In this document: positions 1 through 7,967 of the stretch, in pieces
How the letters are laid out: each line of letters opens with the position of its first letter
How positions within the stretch are numbered: the stretch's first letter is position 1
Source of the DNA: Verrucomicrobiota bacterium
GTDB taxonomy: Bacteria; Verrucomicrobiota; Verrucomicrobiia; JADLBR01
NCBI GenBank assembly: GCA_029560585.1
Contig: JAKQKQ010000201.1
Location: 1 to 64,000 of the forward strand
Length of the DNA stretch: 64,000 bases
Direction: 5' to 3'
Program-made: the position numbers and the translations under genes
The notes under the pieces: model-generated
What the model saw: the letters and a program-made list of their open reading frames with translations, nothing else
Database searches by the model: none
What the model was told of the DNA's origin: nothing

Positions 1-272
1 CCCCTATCCCCGCTCCTCCCGGGGTCGCCGCCCCGCAGTGCCCAGACGCCTCAACATCTGGCCCATCCCGTCCGCCCATGCCCCCAATCGGCGGTGTCGG
101 CGGTCGAACGCACCAGCCATTGGCTCGTCTTGCCGGTGAGCGGCCGCCGTGCCTTGGGCATGGATCCGCCTTGACTTGGTCCATCGACGACGGTCAGCAT
201 GTCGCGGCATTCCACACCATTGACTCCACCCAAATGACCCGCCCCATCGGGGCACGAGAGAGGCAACCGACC
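1..272. other. Upstream region without a recognised gene
   Basis: These first 272 bases precede the first convincing start codon. Open frames exist on both strands, but their translations are Arg/Trp/Pro-rich composition artefacts with no recognisable domain. The frame of the first gene is open from 78, so a longer N-terminus cannot be excluded, but that extension has no family similarity. No clear promoter pair was found. Confidence 0.5.
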
Positions 273-1880
273 ATGAAAAAGAGCAAGCCGATCTACCTGA
301 TTGCCAATGGCGACCTTCGCCTATCGGCCAACCAGAATTGCTGGGCCGCCCAAAGGGCGATGGAGGTTCAGGTCATCGCGGCCATCGAGCGCGAGGGATA
401 TAAAGTCATCCGCGGCCACGCGTGCGATGAGGCGAAAGGCCACGGTTTCATCGACAGCCAGAAGCGCGGGATGGCGGTCTTCCGGGATATTCCCTCCGAC
501 GCCCCCCTCGTGGTCGCGGAGGCCGTCTGGCAATACAGCCACCATATCCTCCATGGGCTCATCACCCACGGCGGCCCAATCCTCACGGTGGCCAACTGGT
601 CCGGCACGTGGCCCGGCCTCGTCGGCATGCTCAACCTCAACGGCAGCCTCACGAAAGCCGGCGTAAAATACAGCACGCTCTGGAGCGAGGATTTCACCGA
701 CGAGTTCTTCGTCAAAGGACTGCGAGCATGGCTCCGTGACGACCGCGTCAAGCACCCCAAGAAGCACGTTCGGCCGTTCCGGCGATCCGACGCACCCCGG
801 GGGTCCGCGAAACTCGGGCGCAAGCTCGCCGAAGAGCTGCTCCGCGACAAGGCCATCATGGGCGTCTTCGACGAGGGCTGCATGGGCATGTATAATGCCA
901 TCATCCCCGACGAGCTTCTCCACCCCACCGGCGTCTATAAGGAGCGCCTCTCACAATCGGCGCTTTACGCCAAAATGCTGACGGTCTCCGATATGGAGGC
1001 CCGCGAGACCTACCGCTGGATCGTCGATCGCGGCATGAGATTCCAATTCGGCACCGACGAGGCCACGGCGTTGACCGAGAATCAGGTCCTCGAGCAGTGC
1101 AAGATGTACATCGCCGCGCTGCGGATCGCCGACGAATTCGGCTGCGCTGCCATCGGCATACAGTACCAGCAGGGACTCAAGGATCTGGCCCCTGCTTCAG
1201 ATCTGGTCGAGGGCCTTCTGAATAACTCCGACCGGCCGCCCGTCCGCCGCGAGAGATCCGTCGAAGAACTCTACGCCGGCCAACCGCTGCCGCACTTCAA
1301 CGAGGTGGACGAGTGCGCCGGACTCGACGGCATGGTCACCCACCGGGTCTGGTCCGCCCTGGGCCTCCCGCCCGAAAACACGCTCCACGACATCCGCTGG
1401 GGACGCCATTACAAGGGCGATGGCATCGACGATTTCGTGTGGGTCTTCGAGATCTCCGGCGCCGCGCCACCCGCCCATTTCATCGGCGGCTATGCCGGGG
1501 CGATCGGCGAAAGACAGCCCCCGATGTATTTCCGGCTGGGCGGCAGCACCCTCAAGGGCATCAGCAAACCGGGCCCCATCGTGTGGAGCCGCGTCTACAT
1601 CGCCGGGGGGCGCCTCCAGTTCGACACGGGCATTGGCGAGGTCGTCGAACTCCCGCGCGAGGAAACCGAGGAGCGCTGGCGCCTGACCACATCCCAGTGG
1701 CCCATCATGCACGTCGTCCTCCGGGACATCTCTCGCGATCAGATGATGGGCCGCCACAAATCCAACCACATCCAGGTCGCCTACGGTGGCGACCTCGCGG
1801 CGGCGCGCAAGGCCCTCTATGCCAAGGCCGCCATGATGGATGCGCTCGGGCTCAAGGTGCACCTTTGCGGCAAGATCTGA
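273..1880 (+). CDS. L-fucose/L-arabinose isomerase-like family protein
   Basis: A 535-residue soluble protein resembling the COG2407 fucose/arabinose isomerase-like group found in Planctomycetes and Verrucomicrobia. The ATG at 273 is preferred over the upstream in-frame ATG at 78 because similarity begins at MKKSKPIYL and a GAGAG sequence lies about 13 bases upstream. Conserved-looking blocks are a [17 protein letters not shown] segment near residues 200-217 and a [12 protein letters not shown] segment near residue 492, where fucose isomerases have their C-terminal substrate/metal region. A GntP-type permease follows 6 bases downstream, so the pair probably form an operon for import and isomerisation of a sugar or sugar acid. 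The substrate cannot be told from sequence, and the catalytic metal ligands were not individually assigned. Confidence 0.7.
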   Translation: MKKSKPIYLIANGDLRLSANQNCWAAQRAMEVQVIAAIEREGYKVIRGHACDEAKGHGFIDSQKRGMAVFRDIPSDAPLVVAEAVWQYSHHILHGLITHGGPILTVANWSGTWPGLVGMLNLNGSLTKAGVKYSTLWSEDFTDEFFVKGLRAWLRDDRVKHPKKHVRPFRRSDAPRGSAKLGRKLAEELLRDKAIMGVFDEGCMGMYNAIIPDELLHPTGVYKERLSQSALYAKMLTVSDMEARETYRWIVDRGMRFQFGTDEATALTENQVLEQCKMYIAALRIADEFGCAAIGIQYQQGLKDLAPASDLVEGLLNNSDRPPVRRERSVEELYAGQPLPHFNEVDECAGLDGMVTHRVWSALGLPPENTLHDIRWGRHYKGDGIDDFVWVFEISGAAPPAHFIGGYAGAIGERQPPMYFRLGGSTLKGISKPGPIVWSRVYIAGGRLQFDTGIGEVVELPREETEERWRLTTSQWPIMHVVLRDISRDQMMGRHKSNHIQVAYGGDLAAARKALYAKAAMMDALGLKVHLCGKI

Positions 1881-1886
1881 ATTGAG

Positions 1887-3296
1887 ATGATCATGCTTCT
1901 GGCCACATCGGACGCCGCCCTTGGGGCGCGGCCGTTTATCGCGCTCTTGGTCAGCGTCGGGTTGCTCGTGGCGCTCATCGGCGCCGCGCGGCTACACGCC
2001 TTCATCGCCCTTCTGATCGCCGCCGTCGTGGCGGGCGCCATCGGCGGCCATCTCCCCGGCTCCGGCGATGCTGGCCCGCTGGTGCTCGCCGTGGAACTGA
2101 CCGCCCGCGAATTCGGGGTGGTCTGCGGGAAGATCGCGGTTCCCATCGCCATGGCGGCGATCATCGGCATGTGCCTCTCCGAAAGCGGCGCGGCCGAGAA
2201 GGTGGTGCGGCGCTTCCTCCACATCTTCGGCGAGCATCGCGCCGGCCTGGCCATCCTGCTGAGCAGCTACGTGCTCTCGATCCCCATCTTCTTCGACACG
2301 TACCTGCTGCTGCTGCTGCCGCTCGTGCAGGGTCTGGCGAGGCGGACGGGCAGAGACTACGTCCTGTATCTGATGGCCGTCTGCTGCGCGGGCAGCGTGA
2401 CCCACTGCTCCGCAGTGCCCCATCCGGGTCCCCTCGCGATGGCCGAACAACTCCAGATGAATCCCGGTTCCACCCTGCTGCCGGCGCTGTTGATCGGGCT
2501 GGTTCCCGTCGCGGCATCGTGGTCTGTCGCCAAATGGATCTGCCGCCGTCTTCACGTCCCACCACCAGAGCTGCTCGGCCACGACCCCGGGGACCAGCGG
2601 CCGGAGTCCGAACTCCCGCCTCTGGGCCTGTCCCTCCTGCCGGTTCTCGGCCCCCTGCTTCTTCTCGGTGCCGCATCCATTACCGACGCAATCCCCTCGT
2701 GGTCGCAGGCTGCGCCGGGCCCTTGCGCCGCGATCCGCCTGCTCGGCAATCGGCATGTCGCGCTCTTCCTCGGCGCCGCGTGCTCCCTCGCCATCCTCAT
2801 GCGCCAGCGCCGCATCGGTCTTGCCGCCGCCTCCGAGCTCGTGGGCAAACCCCTCGAGGCGGCCGGCGTCATCATCCTCATCACCAGCGCCGGGGGAGCA
2901 TTCGGCCTCATGCTTGGCCATGCCGGCATCGGCCAGGCCGTGCAGGAGTTCGCCCGCGGTCGAGAGATCGACCTGATTCTCCTGGGCTGGACAGTCGCGG
3001 CCGTGATCCGTGCCGCGCAGGGTTCCACCACCGTCGCCGTCCTGAGCACCTCCGCCATCATCGCCCCTCTCCTCCATGACCATACGGCCTACCACCCTGT
3101 CTACGTCTTCCTCGCCATAAGCTTTGGCGGCCTCATCCTTTCGTGGATGAACGACAGCGGTTTCTGGGTCGTCAGCCGACTCGGCGGTCTCAACGAGGCA
3201 CAGACCCTCCGCAGCTGGACCATCGTGGTCACGGTGAACTCCGTCGCCGGACTCCTGGCCTGTCTCCTGCTGTCCCGGGTGATGCCGTTCGTTTAG
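1887..3296 (+). CDS. GntP-family (gluconate:H+ symporter type) permease
   Basis: A 469-residue polytopic membrane protein with about 11-13 hydrophobic segments along its length. The loop VTHCSAVPHPGPLAMAEQL near residues 171-190 matches the proton-coupled gluconate permease signature, in which a TH..PPHPGP-like motif is typical. A second conserved region, near residues 375-420, includes QGSTTVAVLSTSA and a WMNDSGFWVVSRLGG motif, both very characteristic of GntP transporters. It lies 6 bases after the isomerase-like gene and so is probably co-transcribed. The likely role is inner-membrane uptake of a sugar acid such as gluconate or a related hexonate. The exact substrate is inferred. Confidence 0.88.
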   Translation: MIMLLATSDAALGARPFIALLVSVGLLVALIGAARLHAFIALLIAAVVAGAIGGHLPGSGDAGPLVLAVELTAREFGVVCGKIAVPIAMAAIIGMCLSESGAAEKVVRRFLHIFGEHRAGLAILLSSYVLSIPIFFDTYLLLLLPLVQGLARRTGRDYVLYLMAVCCAGSVTHCSAVPHPGPLAMAEQLQMNPGSTLLPALLIGLVPVAASWSVAKWICRRLHVPPPELLGHDPGDQRPESELPPLGLSLLPVLGPLLLLGAASITDAIPSWSQAAPGPCAAIRLLGNRHVALFLGAACSLAILMRQRRIGLAAASELVGKPLEAAGVIILITSAGGAFGLMLGHAGIGQAVQEFARGREIDLILLGWTVAAVIRAAQGSTTVAVLSTSAIIAPLLHDHTAYHPVYVFLAISFGGLILSWMNDSGFWVVSRLGGLNEAQTLRSWTIVVTVNSVAGLLACLLLSRVMPFV

Positions 3297-3317
3297 GCCA
3301 AACCACGGGTCGTCTCG

Positions 3318-3364
3318 TTTGACATATGACTTGTGCTTTTCGGCTTTGACCTTTGACTTTCGAC
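3318..3364 (+). repeat. Short TTTGAC repeat cluster upstream of purU
   Basis: Perfect TTTGAC hexamers occur at 3318, 3345 and 3352, with related ATATGAC and TTCGAC copies at 3324 and 3359. The cluster sits immediately in front of the purU ATG. It could be a degenerate dispersed repeat or a regulator-binding array; no function is known. Confidence 0.4.
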
Positions 3365-3370
3365 GTAGTC

Positions 3371-4210
3371 ATGAAGCGCTTCACGAGCCTCACAGTCATC
3401 GGTCGCGATAGATCCGGCGTTATCGCGAGGTTCACCAACCTCCTGTTTCATCTCGGCGCTAATATCGAGGCACTCGAGGAGCAGGTCCACCACGGCCGCT
3501 TCAGCATGACGCTCCAGGCGTCGTGGCCGACCGCGCGCTTCGACGAACGCACCCTGCGCGCCAGAGTCGCCGAGTTGGCCAAAGAGCTCTCGATGGATCT
3601 GACGCTCCGCGTCCTTCTCGAGCGCGCCAAACCGCGGTGCGCGGTGATGGCCACCAAAGAGCCCCACTGCATCGGGGCCCTTTTGGCCGCCAAGCTGCCC
3701 TGCGAGATAGCCCTTGTCGCCGGCAACTACCGCGCGCTCGAACCACTCGCGAAACGCCACGGCATCCCATTCCACTGCATCCCATGGGCCGACCGCGCCC
3801 GCGCCGAAGAACGGCTCCTCGCCCTTCTGGAGCGCCACCAGATCGATTTCATCGTCCTGGCCCGCTTCATGAAAATCCTCTCCCCCAACTTCGTCTGGCG
3901 ATGGAAGAATAAGATCATCAACATCCATCCATCCCTCCTGCCCTCCTTCCCTGGCGCCAACGCCTACCGCCAGGCATTCGAAAAAGGCGTCCGTGTCGCC
4001 GGTGTCACGGCGCACTTCGTCACACCAAACCTCGACGAGGGACCCATCATCTGGCAGGAGTCCTTCCGCGTCTCCGCCAACGATTCGCTCATGAGCGTCG
4101 TTGAAAAAGGACAGCGGCTCGAGAGTCGTACGCTGGTCAAGGCAGTGCGCCTTTTTCTCCAAAATCGGTTCGATATCTACTGGGGCAAAGTCCACGAGCG
4201 TCGCGCGTAA
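3371..4210 (+). CDS. purU: Formyltetrahydrofolate deformylase
   Basis: A 279-residue cytosolic enzyme that hydrolyses 10-formyl-THF to THF and formate, balancing one-carbon pools and supplying formate. Residues 1-80 form an ACT-like regulatory domain (TVIGRDRSGVIARFTNLL). Residues 85-279 form the formyltransferase-fold catalytic domain, with the block INIHPSLLPSFPGANAY holding the conserved Asn and His, followed by GVTAHFVTPNLDEGPII, which supplies the catalytic Asp. This arrangement is PurU and not PurN, which lacks the ACT domain. The frame is open from a TTG at 3353, but the ATG at 3371 gives the usual PurU N-terminus. Shine-Dalgarno complementarity is poor. Confidence 0.95.
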   Translation: MKRFTSLTVIGRDRSGVIARFTNLLFHLGANIEALEEQVHHGRFSMTLQASWPTARFDERTLRARVAELAKELSMDLTLRVLLERAKPRCAVMATKEPHCIGALLAAKLPCEIALVAGNYRALEPLAKRHGIPFHCIPWADRARAEERLLALLERHQIDFIVLARFMKILSPNFVWRWKNKIINIHPSLLPSFPGANAYRQAFEKGVRVAGVTAHFVTPNLDEGPIIWQESFRVSANDSLMSVVEKGQRLESRTLVKAVRLFLQNRFDIYWGKVHERRA

Positions 4211-4288
4211 CGTCGCCACCGGATCCCGCCGCGAGCAAACCCCCGCAACGGAGAAGGTCCAGAGTGCAATCTGCCGCGCCTCCTCCCC

Positions 4289-4313
4289 GTTCGCCCTAAG
4301 CCTGTCGGAGGGC
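4289..4313. repeat. Short dispersed-repeat-like sequence
   Basis: The sequence GTTCGCCCTAAGCCTGTCGGAGGGC resembles the widespread GTTCGCCCTGAGCCTGTCGAAGGGC repeat, whose spurious translation is the familiar FALSLSKG-type peptide. Here the upstream extension of the next reading frame indeed reads FALSLSEG, which supports starting that gene later, at 4386. Its repetitive nature is inferred from memory of this motif, and only one copy was noticed in the window. Confidence 0.35.
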
Positions 4314-4385
4314 TCATCCGCGAGAGTCCTGGACTGCGCCACGGCCGATTGCACCAGGGGGATATCTCTGGCAGCATGGCCACCC

Positions 4386-6593
4386 ATGCCCGGCCCCTTG
4401 GTCCCGACACTGCTCGCGTCATTGGCTTTCGCCTCGACCCCGCCCTCCGACATCACGTGGCACAACATCGGTCCCGGCGGCGGTGGCTGGATCCAGTCCA
4501 TCTGTGCCAGCCCCAGTGCGCGCGACGGGTTATTCGTCGGCTGTGACGTCGGAGGGCTCTATCGTTCTGACGACGCCGGGGCATCGTATGCCATCCACAA
4601 TGCGGGACTGGCCGACTACTGGGTCGAGTGCATCGCGCCACACCCGACGAAATCTGAGACCCTTTTCATCGGCTGCGAGAGCGGCATCTACCGATCCGAT
4701 GACGGCGGCAAGAATTGGCGATGGCTGCGCAATGGCCTCCCCGAACCTGAAGCGCATCGCTGGAGTGCGCCGGTGGGCGCGCTCGCGATCGACCCCGAAG
4801 CCCCGGACACGATCTATGCCGGCATAGGACGGCCCAGGCTTTTCAAGGAGGGCTCGGGCACCCTCTACAAGACCACTGACGGCGGCGCAGGCTGGTCGCG
4901 CGCCAATGCCCCCAACAGCCTGCCCTCCGATGCGCTCATCAGCGACATCCTCATCGATCCCCGCGACCGAAAACACCTGCATCTCGCCTGCCAGCACGGC
5001 GTTTTCCAGAGCTCCGATGCGGGCGCGACATGGCAGCCCACCAATGAAGGCCTGCCCCAGCCCCACGCCCGTCGCCTGGGACGCTGCAGGGCACGGCCAG
5101 ACACCCTCTATGTCACGGTCCGCTCCACCCCCGGCAAAACGCCTTGGCAGGGCGGCGTGTATCGTTCCGACGACGGTGGCCGCACATGGCAACCGCGCCT
5201 ACACGGCCTGCGCCAGAGCGTCGGCAAACCCGGCGGCGCCGATCCGCTCACCGCCAACTACGACCGCATCGTCGCACACCCCACCGATCCCGACATCGCC
5301 TACGTGGGCGGCAGCGGCTGGGTGAATGCGACGGTGTTCAAGACCACAGATGGTGGAAACTCTTGGAGCGAGGTCGTGCGCCCGCGACAGAACCCCAACA
5401 TTGACATGGGATGGATCAACATGTGGGGCCCGACTGTCATGTGCCTCACCATGTCGCCCCTCGACCCCGACTTGCTCTACTTCGGCACCTCGGGCCACGT
5501 ATTCAAGACCACCGATGGCGGCGGGCGCTGGACACAGGCCTATACCCGCGTCCTGCCCGATGGTCGATTCTCCGGCACCGGTCTCGAGGTCACGTGCCTC
5601 CACACCATCGCCGTTCACCCCCAAGACCCAAGGCGCCTGTATCTTGGCTACTACGACATCGGACTCCTCATCTCCGCCGATGGCGGCACCACTTTCAGCC
5701 GACACGTGCAAGGTGTGGAGCCCAAGACGTGCGTGAATTCATGCCTCGCCATCGCCTTCGATCCCGACGACCCGCAGCACCATTGGGCCGCATTCGGGCA
5801 ATGGCACGAAAACGAGGGAGTCGTCGGCGAATCCCGCGATGGCGGACAAACGTGGACCATGGTTGGGAGACCAGAAACGGGTCTCCCTTCGGCACGCCAT
5901 CGCCCGCTGATCGTGGATGCTTCCAGCCCCAAGGCCTCGCGCCGCCTATTCACCGTAGCCGAGGGTCACGGCATATTCGCCAGCCAAGATGGCGGCCAAT
6001 CCTGGAAGTCTCGGAACGTCGGCCTGCCGCACGCCGATGTGCGCGACCTGGTGCCGGACCCGAAGACCCCCGGCACCCTGTGGTGCGCGCTCGGCGATAA
6101 CAAGTCTGGCCCGGGCGCGCTCTACGTGAGCACGGACGCCGGCATGTCCTGGAGGGCCCCCGGCGGCCCGCTCCCGACCGCCGATATCAAAAACATGGCC
6201 GTCGCCCTCGCCGCCCCCCGGCGCATCTATGTCGCCGCCCGCGAAAAACGCGTCGCGGGGAAGAACCATCCCGGTGGCGTCTTCCGAAGCGACGATTCCG
6301 GTACCACATGGCGCCGCATTCTCGAGGACAACTTTTCCCAGGGCCTCGCCATCGATCCACGTGATGCCGATGTCGTCTTCGTGGGCCGAACCGACCACCC
6401 CTATCACGACAACTCCACCGGCGAGGGCGTTTGGATCACCCGCGACGGTGGCAGCCACTGGCAACCCATCAACGGCAGCACCCTAACCTGCCTCAAGGCC
6501 AACACCATCACCCTCGACCCCCACGATCCCAACCGCATCTTGGTCGGCACCGGCGGCAACGGCGCCTTCATCGCCAATCTACCCCCCCATTGA
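4386..6593 (+). CDS. Secreted Asp-box (BNR) repeat beta-propeller protein
   Basis: A 735-residue protein with an N-terminal signal peptide (MPGPLVPTLLASLAFAS) followed by at least twelve Asp-box motifs of the form S/T-x-D-x-G-x-x-W: SDDGGKNW, TTDGGAGW, SSDAGATW, SDDGGRTW, TTDGGNSW, TTDGGGRW, SRDGGQTW, SQDGGQSW, STDAGMSW, SDDSGTTW, TRDGGSHW and others. This repeat structure is typical of sialidase/VPS10/xyloglucanase-type seven-bladed propellers, probably two propellers here. Similar proteins are annotated as exo-alpha-sialidase or glycosyl hydrolase, but no catalytic residues could be assigned, so enzymatic activity is uncertain. The reading frame is open back to 4101 inside purU; the ATG at 4386 is chosen because it starts the signal peptide. 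Confidence 0.8.
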   Translation: MPGPLVPTLLASLAFASTPPSDITWHNIGPGGGGWIQSICASPSARDGLFVGCDVGGLYRSDDAGASYAIHNAGLADYWVECIAPHPTKSETLFIGCESGIYRSDDGGKNWRWLRNGLPEPEAHRWSAPVGALAIDPEAPDTIYAGIGRPRLFKEGSGTLYKTTDGGAGWSRANAPNSLPSDALISDILIDPRDRKHLHLACQHGVFQSSDAGATWQPTNEGLPQPHARRLGRCRARPDTLYVTVRSTPGKTPWQGGVYRSDDGGRTWQPRLHGLRQSVGKPGGADPLTANYDRIVAHPTDPDIAYVGGSGWVNATVFKTTDGGNSWSEVVRPRQNPNIDMGWINMWGPTVMCLTMSPLDPDLLYFGTSGHVFKTTDGGGRWTQAYTRVLPDGRFSGTGLEVTCLHTIAVHPQDPRRLYLGYYDIGLLISADGGTTFSRHVQGVEPKTCVNSCLAIAFDPDDPQHHWAAFGQWHENEGVVGESRDGGQTWTMVGRPETGLPSARHRPLIVDASSPKASRRLFTVAEGHGIFASQDGGQSWKSRNVGLPHADVRDLVPDPKTPGTLWCALGDNKSGPGALYVSTDAGMSWRAPGGPLPTADIKNMAVALAAPRRIYVAAREKRVAGKNHPGGVFRSDDSGTTWRRILEDNFSQGLAIDPRDADVVFVGRTDHPYHDNSTGEGVWITRDGGSHWQPINGSTLTCLKANTITLDPHDPNRILVGTGGNGAFIANLPPH

Positions 6594-6722
6594 CCACCGC
6601 AGGGCAAACAGGTGTCTTGACGAACGAGTCATGGAAACGCATCCCTTCCAGATCCCACCGTAGTGGCACGGCCTTCCGACCAACCGGGTATGTCACCGCC
6701 CTCGGACCATGAAATCCCCGGG

Positions 6723-7199
6723 CTAATAATCGATCTTCAGCAGATTCTCGGCCGTCGCACGTCCGTCCCCCATGACACAGACGTGCATGCCGTTGTGATA
6801 CGGGTACTTCTCAACCCACAGATACAATTCCCCCGCCCTTTCCGCATTCTTGACCGCCTCGGCTCGCGCACCGGCATACATGAAGTCCGAAGTCCCCCTC
6901 GTCGGTTTATCGATCTTGGACAGATGCGTCGGACAGAGCCACGTCTTCTCTTGGGCGCCATACTGCTCCAGGGCGTTGATCCAAGCCGAATCGGATCGCT
7001 GCCGCGTGCCCCCATCCTGGTAATACAACAGGGTCGCCTGGCCCAGTCGACGACCATTAGAGAGACAGCGAATCAGCTGATATTGCCGAGAGCCCTCAAG
7101 CGCCACGGGATACGAAAACGTGGCCAACACCGCGATGATCGACATGACCATCAGCAATTCTATAAGCGTGAATCCACCGCGAGCGCGCCAACGATTCAT
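6723..7199 (-). CDS. Type II/IV pilin-like protein with N-terminal methylation motif
   Basis: A 158-residue protein with a short basic leader followed by the prepilin peptidase/methylation motif GFTLIELLMVMSIIAVLATF at residues 9-28. Cleavage would fall after Gly9, and Glu at +5 of the mature protein is present. The rest is a short soluble pseudopilin-like domain with two cysteines that might form a disulfide (residues near 50 and 92) and a C-terminal VCVMGDGRA segment of the kind seen in DUF1559/H-X9-DG-type prepilins of PVC bacteria. It lies downstream of, and on the same strand as, the secretin/PilM locus and may be a subunit of its fibre. A possible start-proximal Shine-Dalgarno was not resolved. 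Confidence 0.82.
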   Translation of the reverse strand: MNRWRARGGFTLIELLMVMSIIAVLATFSYPVALEGSRQYQLIRCLSNGRRLGQATLLYYQDGGTRQRSDSAWINALEQYGAQEKTWLCPTHLSKIDKPTRGTSDFMYAGARAEAVKNAERAGELYLWVEKYPYHNGMHVCVMGDGRATAENLLKIDY

Positions 7200-7293
7200 T
7201 AGACGCCTCTCCCGAACCCGGCGTCAAGCCAAGACACCGTCCCACGCCCCGCCGTGTCGTCTGAATGGCACCTGAGCCAGCACCGCAAAACCG

Positions 7294-7935
7294 TTATCGC
7301 CTCACCTTAACTCGCGTGGCGTTTACGGCACCAAATTCGGAGGCGCTCACACGCGCGGCCTCACCCCCAGTCACCACGGTCCCGTTAAATCCAGGGAAAA
7401 GGTAGCGTCCAAGCGTAGTCGGATCAACTCGCAGGTGCGACACACCGGCAACATTCTGATACGTCACTTCGTGATCTCGAAAATACAACGCCTGGGCCTT
7501 GCCATAAAACAGCGGAGACTGGAACCACCACGACCCGCCCGCATTGATGCCTATATCATTGAATGTGACCAGCTCGTCGAAGTCGCTGATGCTGGTCGAC
7601 ACCCGGAGATCCATATCGCGATTCTTGGCGTTCGGGAACGGCGGCACGGCGCACTCGATGGTCACCATGTATCGGCGGCCCTCCGCAAACAAGACGCCGC
7701 CGAGCCCTTGGCCATAGTGGTATCCGATCGGATCATATTTGAGGACATACGCGAACAGGACGCCCGCCACGTCAAACGTATCGGTACCCAGGTTAAAATC
7801 ATGCGGTTCGATTATTCCCAAATACGTGCCCGTGATCCTCGGGTCCTTGGTAGCCTGGGCGTGGCCGACGCCAACGGCGCCCGAAAGCATGACGGTGATC
7901 GCTACGGCCCTTGACATGGACTTCAATGACATCAT
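7294..7935 (-). CDS. Exported protein of unknown function coupled to the secretin gene
   Basis: Not recognised. The frame is open from an ATG at 7971 that overlaps the secretin stop (ATGA), but the ATG at 7935 is preferred. It lies six bases after a good AGGAG sequence at 7942-7946 and starts a classical signal peptide (MMSLKSMSRAVAITVMLSGAVG...HA). The mature protein of about 190 residues is rich in Gly, Tyr and Phe, has no cysteine pair or obvious catalytic motif, and looks beta-rich. Being the last gene of the secretin run suggests an accessory role in the pilus/secretion machine. This is inferred from position only. Confidence 0.65.
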   Translation of the reverse strand: MMSLKSMSRAVAITVMLSGAVGVGHAQATKDPRITGTYLGIIEPHDFNLGTDTFDVAGVLFAYVLKYDPIGYHYGQGLGGVLFAEGRRYMVTIECAVPPFPNAKNRDMDLRVSTSISDFDELVTFNDIGINAGGSWWFQSPLFYGKAQALYFRDHEVTYQNVAGVSHLRVDPTTLGRYLFPGFNGTVVTGGEAARVSASEFGAVNATRVKVRR

Positions 7936-7941
7936 GAGATG

Positions 7942-7946
7942 CTCCT
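7942..7946 (-). promoter_or_regulatory. Ribosome binding site deciding the start of the exported protein
   Basis: AGGAG on the minus strand is followed by CATCTC and then ATGATG. It favours starts at 7935/7932 over the ATG at 7971 that overlaps the preceding stop codon. Confidence 0.55.
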
Positions 7947-7967
7947 GATTCGTGATTCTTCTCCCAT

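Noticed and set aside
1197-1862. Minus-strand open frame inside the isomerase-like gene
   Set aside because: Low-complexity translation and no start context; the plus-strand protein has family-like motifs.
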